Shown in pieces: positions 17,615-25,442 of a stretch of DNA of 64,000 nucleotides; within the stretch, counting starts at the first letter, position 1; each line of letters opens with the position of its first letter. Location: NCBI GenBank assembly GCA_963771655.1, contig CAVYUG010000004.1:310001-374000 (forward strand), written 5' to 3'. This DNA comes from JAWVFM01 sp963771655. GTDB lineage: Bacteria; Actinomycetota; Thermoleophilia; Solirubrobacterales; 70-9. The notes beneath the pieces are model-generated. The model saw only the letters and a program-made list of their open reading frames with translations. It had not been told where the DNA came from and searched no databases. The position numbers and the translations under genes are program-made.

Positions 17615-20134
17615 TCAGTCGTCGACGCCGTCGAGCTCAGGCGAGGGGGGCGCTTCGGCGCCCACCGCGCCGCCGGACTCCACGACCAGCGCTACGGCGA
17701 CCAAGCGGTCGTCGTCGCGGATGTTCATGACCTTCACGCCCTGCGTCGCGCGGCCCATCTGCGAGATGCCGCCCGCTTGCGTGCGCTGGACCATCCCGTT
17801 CTGCGAGATGAACAGCAGGTCCTGGTGCTCGCGGACGATGAGCGCACCGGCGAGGCCGCCCTTCTTCTCGGTCAGCTTCGCGGTGAGCACGCCCTTCGTG
17901 CCGCGGCCCTTCACCGGATATTCGGAAACCGACGTGCGCTTGCCGTAGCCGTTCTCGGTGACGACGAAGAGCTCCGACTCGTCACGGGCGATATCCATCG
18001 CCAGGACTCGATTCGCCTCGCGGCCGATCTTGCCCGTCACGTTCATGCCCTTGACCCCGGATGTGTCCCGGCCCATGGCCCGCACGGCCTTCTCGGAGAA
18101 GCGCGATGCGTGCCCGGACTTCGAGACGAGAAGGATGTCGTCGTCGCCCGAGGTGAGCCGCACCTGGACGAGCTCGTCGCCGTCGCGGACCTTGATGGCG
18201 ATGATCCCGTCGGCCTTGATCTTCGTGTTGTAGTCGGTGAACTTCGTCTTCTTGACGAGTCCCTTGGCGGTGGCGAAGACGAGATACTCGCCCTCGCTGA
18301 AGTCTCGGGTGGGCTTCACCGCCATCACCTTCTCGCCCTCGCGCAGCGGCAGCACATTGATGAGGGCACGGCCCTTCGACGTCCTCGAGCCCTCGGGGAG
18401 CTCGTAGACCTTCAGGCGGTAGACCTTCCCGCGATTGGTGAAGAAGAGCAGGAAGTCGTGCGTCGAGCAGATGTGGAGGTGCTCGATGTAGTCGTCCTCC
18501 TTCATGTCCATGCCCGTGACCCCCAGGCCCCCACGGCGCTGCTGCCGGTAGGTCACGAGCGGGAGGCGCTTCGCGTAGCCGGAATGCGTGATCGAGATCA
18601 CCATCTGCTGGTCGGCGATGATGTCCTCGACGTTCATGTCGCCCTCGAAGTGGGTGATCTCGGTGCGACGCTCGTCGCCGTATCGCTCGCCGATCTCGCC
18701 GATCTCCTCGGTGATGAGGGCGTCGATGCGCGCCGGGTCGCCGAGGATCGCCCGCAGCTCCGCGATCGTCTTCATGAGCTCGGCGTGCTCCTCGCGCACC
18801 TTGCCCGACTCGAGCGCTGTCAGTCGCTGCAGGCGCATGTCGAGGATGGCCTGCGCCTGGGTGTCGCTGAGCTCGAACTTCTCGATCAGGCCCGCGCGGG
18901 CCTCGTCGGGGTCGGCGGAGCCGCGGATCAGGGCGATCACCGCGTCGAGGTTGTCGAGCGCGATGAGCAGGCCCTCGAGGACGTGCGCGCGCGCCTCCGC
19001 GCGGCGCAGCTCGTGCTGCGTGCGTCGCACGATGACCTCGCGCTGGTGGCCGACGTAGTGCTGGATGCACTCCTTGAGGCTCAGGGTGCGCGGCACGCCG
19101 TCGACGAGCGCCACCATGTTGACGCCGAACGAGGTCTGCATCGCGGTGTGCTTGTAGAGCTGGTTCAGCACCACCGCCGCGGGGTCGCCGCCGCGCTTCA
19201 GCTCGATGACGAGGCGCATACCCGAGCGATCCGACTCGTCGCGGAGGTCCGAGATGCCGGTGATCTTCTTCTCGCGGACGAGGTCGGCGATCTTCGTGAT
19301 CAGCCCGCCGTCGCCGCCCTTCTTGACCATGAACGGCAGCTCGGAGACGATGATCGCCTCCTTGCCGCCCTTGAGGGGCTCGACGTGCGCGCGGCCGCGA
19401 ACCTTTATTGAGGCGCGGCCGGATGCGTACGCGTCGCGGATGCCCTCCATGCTCATGATGCCGCCGCCGGGGAAGTCGGGGCCCTTGACGTGCTCCATGA
19501 GCCCAGCCAGGTCGATGTCGGGGTTCTCGATGTAGGCCTTGACGGCGCCGACGGTCTCGCGCAGGTTGTGCGGCGGAATGTTGGTGGCCATCCCCACCGC
19601 GATCCCGGCCGCCCCGTTCACGAGCAGGTTCGGGAACCGCGCCGGCAGCACGAGCGGCTCCTGCTGGGACTCGTCGTAATTGGGGCCGAAGTCGACGGTT
19701 TCGGCCTCGATGTCCCGCAGCATCTCGGTCGCGAGGCGGGAGAGCCGCGCCTCGGTGTAGCGCATGGCGGCGGGCGGGTCGTCGTCGATCGAGCCGAAGT
19801 TGCCCTGCCCGTCGACCAGCGGGTTGCGCAGCGAGAACTCCTGCGCCATCCGTGCGAGCGTGTCGTAGATCGCCGTGTCGCCGTGCGGGTGGTACTTGCC
19901 CATCACCTCGCCGACGATGAACGCGCACTTGCGGTACGCCCGGTTCGGCTGCAGCCCGAGGTCGTGCATCGCGTAGAGCACGCGCCGGTGGACGGGCTTC
20001 ATCCCGTCGCGGGCATCCGGGAGCGCCCGCCCCACGATCACGCTCATCGCGTAATCGAGGTACGACGAGCGCATCTCCGTTGTGAGCTCGCGCTCCTCGA
20101 TCCGGCCCGTCAGGGCGTCGAGTCCAGCCTCCAT
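17615..20134 (-). CDS. gyrA: DNA gyrase subunit A
   Basis: Breakage-reunion subunit of gyrase, introduces negative supercoils with GyrB. 839 residues. SYLDYAMSVIVGRALPDARDG at the N-terminus, catalytic Tyr in RYTEARLS, QRDR HPHGDTAIYDT (Thr at the position of E. coli Ser83, Asp87 kept). C-terminal beta-pinwheel begins near 505 with a GyrA box reading QRRGGLG, so the usual sixth-position Lys is Leu. ATG at 20134 follows GAGAGATGG-type weak signal, 17 bp after gyrB. No frameshift. Confidence 0.97.
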   Translation of the reverse strand: MEAGLDALTGRIEERELTTEMRSSYLDYAMSVIVGRALPDARDGMKPVHRRVLYAMHDLGLQPNRAYRKCAFIVGEVMGKYHPHGDTAIYDTLARMAQEFSLRNPLVDGQGNFGSIDDDPPAAMRYTEARLSRLATEMLRDIEAETVDFGPNYDESQQEPLVLPARFPNLLVNGAAGIAVGMATNIPPHNLRETVGAVKAYIENPDIDLAGLMEHVKGPDFPGGGIMSMEGIRDAYASGRASIKVRGRAHVEPLKGGKEAIIVSELPFMVKKGGDGGLITKIADLVREKKITGISDLRDESDRSGMRLVIELKRGGDPAAVVLNQLYKHTAMQTSFGVNMVALVDGVPRTLSLKECIQHYVGHQREVIVRRTQHELRRAEARAHVLEGLLIALDNLDAVIALIRGSADPDEARAGLIEKFELSDTQAQAILDMRLQRLTALESGKVREEHAELMKTIAELRAILGDPARIDALITEEIGEIGERYGDERRTEITHFEGDMNVEDIIADQQMVISITHSGYAKRLPLVTYRQQRRGGLGVTGMDMKEDDYIEHLHICSTHDFLLFFTNRGKVYRLKVYELPEGSRTSKGRALINVLPLREGEKVMAVKPTRDFSEGEYLVFATAKGLVKKTKFTDYNTKIKADGIIAIKVRDGDELVQVRLTSGDDDILLVSKSGHASRFSEKAVRAMGRDTSGVKGMNVTGKIGREANRVLAMDIARDESELFVVTENGYGKRTSVSEYPVKGRGTKGVLTAKLTEKKGGLAGALIVREHQDLLFISQNGMVQRTQAGGISQMGRATQGVKVMNIRDDDRLVAVALVVESGGAVGAEAPPSPELDGVDD

Positions 20135-20151
20135 CTCTCTACCGGCCCCGA

Positions 20152-22599
20152 CTACACGTCGAGGAACCGGACCTCCCTCGCGTGGTTCTCGATGAACGCC
20201 TTCCGAGGCTCGACCTTGTCGCCCATCAGGTCGGTGAAGATGCGCTCGGCGAGGGCCGCGTCGTCGATGGTGACGCGCTGGAGGGTCCGCGTCTGCGGGT
20301 CCATCGTCGTCTCGCGAAGCTGCTCGGCGTTCATCTCGCCGAGGCCCTTGAAGCGCTGCATCTGCACCCCGTGGCGCGCGAGCTCCAGGACGCACCGGCG
20401 AAGCTCGGCGAACGAATCGGCGTCGGCCGTCCGGTCGCCGAGCTTGATCGAGAAGGGCGGCTGGCCCACCTGCTTCAGGAGCTCGGCGTGGACCTCGACC
20501 AGGTGGCGGTATTCGGTTGAACCGAAGAGCGCCGCGGTCAGCCGATGCGTCCGGGCCAGCCCGCTGGCTCGGTGCACCGCGCGGACCGACAGCTCGTCGG
20601 CCGACGATTCGGCGAGCTCGGTCTCGAACGGCTCTCCCTCGGGATCCGGCGCCTCGATCACCTTCTTTGCGCCGGCGAGGGTGGCGGCGCCCTCGTCGAG
20701 CAGGCGGGACTCGGCGAGGAAGGCGACGAGGTCGTGGCCGAACTCCGCCCGCAGCGACTCGGACCAGCCCTCGTACTCGTTGAGGCGCCGGTTGAACCGC
20801 TGCCAGCGGGCGCCGGTGAGCTTGTGATTCTTGCCTGCCCCGTCGACGATCTCGAACCGCTCGACCTTGTCGCGAAGAAGGATCTCCTCGAGCTCGGACT
20901 CCTTCTCGATGTAGGTGTCCTGCTTGCCGTTGCGCATCCTGTAGAGGGGGGGCGTCGCGATATAGACGAAGCCGGCGTCGATCAGCTCGCGCATCTCGCG
21001 GTAGATGAAGGTCAGGGCGAGAGTGCGGATGTGAGCGCCGTCCACGTCGGCGTCGGTCATCAGGATCACCTTGTGGTAGCGCGCGTCCTCGATGTTGAAC
21101 TCCTCGCGCACGCCGGTCCCGACCGCCGTGATCAGGTTCTGAATCTCCTGGTTCATCAGGACCTTGTCGATCCGCGCCTTCTCGACGTTGATGATCTTGC
21201 CGCGGAGCGGGAGGATGGCCTGCGTGTTGCGGTCGCGACCCTGCTTCGCCGACCCGCCGGCCGAGTCGCCCTCGACGATGAAGAGCTCGGCGAGCGACGG
21301 ATCGCGGACCGTGCAGTCCGCGAGCTTCCCCGGCAGCGTGGAGTTCTCGAGCGCGGACTTCCGCCGGGTGAGGTCGCGGGCCTTGCGAGCCGCCTGGCGG
21401 GCTCGCGCGGCATCGACCGCCTTCGACGCGATGCGGCGCGCGTCGGCGGGGGTCTCCTCCAGGAACTCCCCGAGCTTCCGGTTGACGGTCTCCTTGACGA
21501 GGCCCTCGACCGGCGGGTTTCCGAGCTTGGTCTTCGTCTGGCCTTCGAACTGCGGCTCGCGAAGCTTCACGGAGATGACCGCCGTGAGGCCCTCGCGGAC
21601 GTCGTCGCCCGTGAGGTTCTCGTCCTTCTCCTTGAGCAGGCCCTTCTGCCGGGCGTAGGCGTTGATCGTCCGCGTGAGCGCCGACCGGAAGCCCGAGAGG
21701 TGCGAGCCGCCCTCGTGGGTGTTGATGTTGTTCGCGAAGCTGAAGACCGACTCCTGGTAGCTCGAGTTCCACTGCATCGCGACCTCGACCTGTCCGTCGG
21801 AGGTCTCGCTCTCGAAGAAGATCGCCTTGCGGTGCAGCGCGTCCTTGTTCTCGTTCAGGTGCGCGACGAAGTCGACGATGCCGCCCTTGTACTGGAAGGT
21901 CTCGCGCTGCCCGGCGCCGCGCTCGTCGACGAGGTCGATCCGCAGGTTGCGGGTCAGGAACGCCGTCTCGCGAAGCCGCTCCGCGAGAGTGGCGTAGTCG
22001 AAGCTGACCTCCTCGAAGACCTCGGCGTCGGGGAGGAACGTGATCGTCGTCCCCGTCTTCTTGCTCGCCTTGCCGCGCTTCAGGTCGCCCTTGGGGTCGC
22101 CGCGCTCGTAGTCCTGGGTCCAGAGGTGGCCGTCGCGGCTCACCTCGAGGTGGAGTCGCTCCGACAGCGCGTTGACGACCGACACGCCGACGCCGTGCAG
22201 CCCGCCCGAGACCTTGTAGCCGCCCCCGTCTCCGAACTTGCCGCCGGCGTGGAGCGTCGTCAGCACGACCTCGGCCGCGGGCCGTTTCTCCTCGGGATGC
22301 TCGTCGACCGGGATCCCGCGGCCATCGTCGACCACGGTGACGCTGTTGTCAGGGTGCAGGGTGACCTCGATGCGGTCGCAGTGGCCCGCGATCGCCTCGT
22401 CGACCGAGTTGTCGACCACCTCGTAGACGAGGTGGTGAAGGCCGCGCGGCCCGGTGGATCCGATGTACATCCCCGGGCGCTTGCGGACCGGCTCGAGGCC
22501 GCGAAGAACGGTGATCTCGTCCGAGGTGTAGGCGCCCTCGTCGCCCGCCCTCTTCGCCTTGGTCGCCCCGGTCGAGGGCTTGCTAGCGCTTTTTGCCAC
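20152..22599 (-). CDS. gyrB: DNA gyrase subunit B with E. coli-type insertion
   Basis: ATPase subunit of gyrase. 815 residues, longer than most actinobacterial GyrB (about 650-690). GHKL ATPase (VYEVVDNSVDEA, DDGRGIPV, GGLHGVG), transducer, then TOPRIM (FIVEGDSAGGSAKQGRD, LMTDADVDGAHI). After ATPPLYRMRNGKQDTYI comes an extra segment of about 170 residues before MQRFKGLGEMN, at the same place as the insertion in E. coli GyrB. GTG start with an AAAGGA site five bases upstream. Gene order recF-DUF721-gyrB-gyrA on the minus strand is the standard origin arrangement. Confidence 0.96.
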   Translation of the reverse strand: MAKSASKPSTGATKAKRAGDEGAYTSDEITVLRGLEPVRKRPGMYIGSTGPRGLHHLVYEVVDNSVDEAIAGHCDRIEVTLHPDNSVTVVDDGRGIPVDEHPEEKRPAAEVVLTTLHAGGKFGDGGGYKVSGGLHGVGVSVVNALSERLHLEVSRDGHLWTQDYERGDPKGDLKRGKASKKTGTTITFLPDAEVFEEVSFDYATLAERLRETAFLTRNLRIDLVDERGAGQRETFQYKGGIVDFVAHLNENKDALHRKAIFFESETSDGQVEVAMQWNSSYQESVFSFANNINTHEGGSHLSGFRSALTRTINAYARQKGLLKEKDENLTGDDVREGLTAVISVKLREPQFEGQTKTKLGNPPVEGLVKETVNRKLGEFLEETPADARRIASKAVDAARARQAARKARDLTRRKSALENSTLPGKLADCTVRDPSLAELFIVEGDSAGGSAKQGRDRNTQAILPLRGKIINVEKARIDKVLMNQEIQNLITAVGTGVREEFNIEDARYHKVILMTDADVDGAHIRTLALTFIYREMRELIDAGFVYIATPPLYRMRNGKQDTYIEKESELEEILLRDKVERFEIVDGAGKNHKLTGARWQRFNRRLNEYEGWSESLRAEFGHDLVAFLAESRLLDEGAATLAGAKKVIEAPDPEGEPFETELAESSADELSVRAVHRASGLARTHRLTAALFGSTEYRHLVEVHAELLKQVGQPPFSIKLGDRTADADSFAELRRCVLELARHGVQMQRFKGLGEMNAEQLRETTMDPQTRTLQRVTIDDAALAERIFTDLMGDKVEPRKAFIENHAREVRFLDV

Positions 22600-22603
22600 T
22601 AAG

Positions 22604-22609
22604 TCCTTT
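22604..22609 (-). promoter_or_regulatory. Ribosome binding site of gyrB
   Basis: AAAGGA on the minus strand five to six bases before the GTG at 22599. It decides the start of gyrB, since the first codons (VAKSASK) are poorly conserved. Confidence 0.6.
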
Positions 22610-22733
22610 CGCTGGCGGGCGGCACGCGATCGTCGACAGGCCTGTCCGCTCCGATCAGAGGAAACCCCGGACCGGCTGACGCGAATTCTGACCGTTGCGG
22701 CAGACGACTCGGGGTGTTCGAGTAGTGGACATA

Positions 22734-22742
22734 AGTCTATCA
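22734..22742 (-). promoter_or_regulatory. Possible extended -10 promoter of gyrB-gyrA
   Basis: TGATAGACT on the minus strand in the 222-bp gap upstream of gyrB, an extended -10 (TGN-TANNNT). It would leave a leader of roughly 125 bases. The surrounding 22730-22805 is visibly more AT-rich than its neighbours. No clear -35 is seen. Confidence 0.3.
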
Positions 22743-22821
22743 GGAACGCCCGTCAGAGAACCGAGACGTCTGTAACAAAAGCCCTGCAAATCACGGACAA
22801 AAGGATCTCGGGTGTGCGGCG

Positions 22822-23127
22822 CTAGTCGTGACGCGCCGCGTCGGCCGTGAACCGGAGCCCGTCGATCGGGTCGTCGAGGCGTTGATTCAGGCGATCGAGA
22901 AGCTCGGGCGCCATCAGGTCGAGCTCCTGGGCCCAGACCGAGGAGCGGCAGGCGACGGTGACGATCCGCTCCCGTTCCGCCACCGGAACGGCCTCGGCGG
23001 CGATCGTGGGGCCGGCGACCTCGGGCCAGTGGAGCTGCACCGTGGCGAGAGGGGTCGCCGGCGCCGTCTGGCCCTTCAGCGCGTTGAGCGCCGAGCCGAC
23101 CGCGCGCGGTCGTGCGCGCCGCGTCAC
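22822..23127 (-). CDS. DUF721 (DciA-like) protein
   Basis: 101 residues with the DUF721 core: ALNALKG, VQLHWPEVAGPTIAAEAVPV, IVTVACRSSVWAQELDLMAPELLDRLN. The family includes DciA, the ancestral replicative helicase operator that loads DnaB. The GTG overlaps the recF stop (GTGA). Many actinobacterial homologues are longer and have an N-terminal extension; this one is nearly a bare domain. Position between recF and gyrB is conserved in actinobacteria. Confidence 0.85.
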   Translation of the reverse strand: MTRRARPRAVGSALNALKGQTAPATPLATVQLHWPEVAGPTIAAEAVPVAERERIVTVACRSSVWAQELDLMAPELLDRLNQRLDDPIDGLRFTADAARHD

Positions 23128-24239
23128 GCCGCCGCGCTGAGGCCGCGCGTTTGGACGCGCCCGGCGCGAAGCGCCAGCTCTTCGCGGGCGATCTCGGTCG
23201 GCATGTGCGCGGACTCCGTCGCCGTGACGAGGGCCTGCCCACCACCCTCCCGGAGCCGGCCTGCGAGGCGCAGCCGGCGCTCGGGGTCGAGCTCGCTCAT
23301 CACGTCGTCGAGGAGCATCAGCGGCGGGACCAGTCGCGCGTCGAGGAGCGCCCGGCGCTCGGCGAATAGCAGGGCGAGGAGCGCTGCCCTCTGTTCGCCC
23401 TGCGAGGCGTAGCGGCGGGCCGCGCGCCCGCCAATCGTCACCTCGAGCTCGTCGAGGTGGGGCCCATGGCCGCTCCATCCGCGGGCGAGGTCGGAGCCGC
23501 GCCGCTCGGCGAGCTCCGCCACTAGCTCCGCCGACGAGGTCGCGGCGCTGCGTGGCCGGTAACGAATGATCGCGCCCTCGCCGAGGCCCAGGTCATCGGC
23601 CGCGGCGGTGAACTCGCCGGCGATCCCCTCCGCGACCTCGGCCCGTGCGCGTATGAGCTCCGCGCCGGCCTCGGCGAGCTCGGCATCCCAGGCGTCGAGC
23701 CCGGCCGGCTCGACCCCGCGCGCGCCCGCGAGGAGCGCGTTGCGCTGGGCGAGGGCCGCCCGGTAGCGGTCGCGCGCCGCCGCCCGCGCCGGCCGCAGAG
23801 CCGCCGCAAGCCTGTCCAGCCGCGCGCGCCGCGGGCCCGGGCCGCCCTTGATGAGCTCGAGGCGATCCGGCACGAAGACGGCGAGGGCGGGGCGGATCGA
23901 CGCCGCTCGTGAGCCGATCGGCTTGCCGTCGAGGAGCTGGCGTGTCTCGCCCGACCGGTCGGCGGACCACAGGAACCGGAAGCGCTCCTCGGCGGCGGAG
24001 ACGAGGGCCTCGGCGCGGGCGAGGTCGGCGCCGAAGGCGATCGTCTCGCGGCGCCTGGCCGTGCGCGGCGAGCGGCCCGTGAGCGCGAGGCAGATCCCCT
24101 CGAGCAGCGAAGACTTCCCGGCCCCGTTGGGCCCGTGGACCAGGGTCAGGCTCGAGGAGAGGTCGAATCTCGCCGCTGTGAGGTTCCGAAGGCCGGAGAC
24201 CTCGAGCGAGGAGACGACGGTGGGTGCGCGCCCCTCCAA
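23124..24239 (-). CDS. recF: DNA replication and repair protein RecF
   Basis: SMC-like ATPase that loads RecA at gaps with RecO and RecR. 371 residues: Walker A HGPNGAGKSSLLEG, signature-like SQGEQRAALLAL, Walker B LMLLDDVMSELDPERR. TTG start at 24239, ten bases after the dnaN stop; no better in-frame start exists upstream. A strong coiled-coil-like Ala/Arg-rich region runs in the middle (about 150-215). C-terminal tail beyond the ATPase is short. Confidence 0.94.
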   Translation of the reverse strand: MEGRAPTVVSSLEVSGLRNLTAARFDLSSSLTLVHGPNGAGKSSLLEGICLALTGRSPRTARRRETIAFGADLARAEALVSAAEERFRFLWSADRSGETRQLLDGKPIGSRAASIRPALAVFVPDRLELIKGGPGPRRARLDRLAAALRPARAAARDRYRAALAQRNALLAGARGVEPAGLDAWDAELAEAGAELIRARAEVAEGIAGEFTAAADDLGLGEGAIIRYRPRSAATSSAELVAELAERRGSDLARGWSGHGPHLDELEVTIGGRAARRYASQGEQRAALLALLFAERRALLDARLVPPLMLLDDVMSELDPERRLRLAGRLREGGGQALVTATESAHMPTEIAREELALRAGRVQTRGLSAAA

Positions 24240-24249
24240 CGCATCACCG

Positions 24250-25356
24250 CTAGACGTTGAGCCGAATCGGCATGACCAGATAGCTGAAATCGTCGCTGCC
24301 GGAAGCTTGAAGCAACCCGGGACGAAGCGGTGAGCTCAGCTTGAGGACGAGCTCCTCGGTCGCGACGCTCTCGATCCCCTCGATGAGGAACTGCGGGTTG
24401 AAGGCGATCTCCATCGCCTCGCCGCTGTAGGGAGCGGGCATCCCCTCGCTCGCGTCGCCGATCTCCGGGGTCTCGGCAGCGACCGTCACCTCACCGTCCG
24501 AGAATGCGAGGCGGAGCGGAGCGTTGCGCTGCGCGAGCTGGCCGATGCGACGGGTCACGTCCAGAAGCTCCGACCGCGGGAGCCTCACCTCGTGCTCGAA
24601 CGATTCGGGGATGAGCTGGCGCCAGCTGGGGAACTGGCCCTCGATCAACCGCGACGCGATGGTCACGCCGGCGGTGCGGCACACCACCTGGTTGCGCGCC
24701 AGGGACAGGTCGACGGCCTCGGGGTTCTCCTGCCCGATGACGCGAGCGAGCTCGCGGAGTGCCTTGGCCGGGACGTTCGCCTCGACCTTCGCCGTGAGCG
24801 GCGAGGAGAGCGACGTGTGCTTGACGCTCAGGCGGTACGAGTCAGTGGCGACCATCGTCAGCGTGTCGCCCTCACCGGAGACGAGGACGCCGGTGAGGAT
24901 CGGGCGCACCTCGTCGCGCGATGCGGCGCGGGCGACGAGGTCGATCGTCTCGGCGAGCGGAGCGGCGGGGAGCGTCACGACGTCCTCGCTGGGCTCCGGG
25001 AGCTTTGGGAAGTCCTCCGATGCCAGCATCTTGAGGTGAAAGCGCGCGGAGCCGGCGACGATCTCGACGTCGCGCTGGTCGGGCCGCAGCGACAGTTCGA
25101 CGGACCCCGCGGGGAGGCTCCGTGCCACGTCGCCGAGAAGGCGGGCGGGGAGCAATACCTCGCCGGCCGTCTCCACGGAGGCCTCGGTCTTGCACGTGAG
25201 CGAAAGCTCCAGGTCGGTCGCGCGAAGCGTGAGCCGGTCGTCGCCGGCCGCGAGATGAACGCCGCCCAGAGCGGGAAGCGTGGTGCGCGAGGAAACCGCC
25301 CGAGTCACGAGTGAGAGGCTGGAGACGAGGTCTTCGCGGGAGAGGGAAAGCTTCAT
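24250..25356 (-). CDS. dnaN: DNA polymerase III sliding clamp (beta subunit)
   Basis: Ring clamp tethering polymerase to DNA. 368 residues in three repeated clamp domains. Recognisable pieces are LSREDLVSSLSLVTRAVSSRTTLPAL, FPKLPEP, RPILTGVLV, TDSYRLS, FPSWRQLIP, FNPQFLIEGIE and the C-terminal YLVMPIRL, which forms the hydrophobic peptide-binding cleft. ATG with an AGGA site eight bases upstream. Only 74 bp separate it from dnaA. Confidence 0.97.
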   Translation of the reverse strand: MKLSLSREDLVSSLSLVTRAVSSRTTLPALGGVHLAAGDDRLTLRATDLELSLTCKTEASVETAGEVLLPARLLGDVARSLPAGSVELSLRPDQRDVEIVAGSARFHLKMLASEDFPKLPEPSEDVVTLPAAPLAETIDLVARAASRDEVRPILTGVLVSGEGDTLTMVATDSYRLSVKHTSLSSPLTAKVEANVPAKALRELARVIGQENPEAVDLSLARNQVVCRTAGVTIASRLIEGQFPSWRQLIPESFEHEVRLPRSELLDVTRRIGQLAQRNAPLRLAFSDGEVTVAAETPEIGDASEGMPAPYSGEAMEIAFNPQFLIEGIESVATEELVLKLSSPLRPGLLQASGSDDFSYLVMPIRLNV

Positions 25357-25430
25357 TGTGAATTCCTGATCTAACTACTTGGGTCAGATGTATTGATGAT
25401 GGGGATGGGTGGGGGTGGGGGATGCCTTCA
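25357..25430. other. dnaA-dnaN gap: candidate origin element, AT-rich plus G-quadruplex-like tract
   Basis: The 74-bp gap is split into an AT-rich half (25357-25398, more than half A/T in a GC-rich genome) and a G-rich half. Four G runs with loops of one or two bases (GGGGATGGGTGGGGGTGGGGG split at 25401-25421) fit a G-quadruplex on the plus strand. No TTATCCACA-like box is present. An AT-rich segment next to a structured G tract between dnaA and dnaN could be an unwinding element, but the gap is much shorter than a usual actinobacterial oriC, so the origin call is tentative. Confidence 0.35.
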
Positions 25431-25442
25431 TCAGCGCTGATG
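25429..25442. repeat. Perfect 14-bp palindrome across the dnaA stop codon
   Basis: CATCAGCGCTGATG reads the same on both strands and includes the dnaA stop codon. It could form a small hairpin in the dnaA-dnaN transcript or be a protein site next to the G-rich tract; no function can be assigned. Confidence 0.5.

Noticed and set aside
17615..21772. One 1385-codon minus-strand frame spanning gyrA and half of gyrB
   Set aside because: Only the part from the ATG at 20134 is gyrA; the upstream portion is an out-of-frame shadow of gyrB with Arg/Pro-rich translation.
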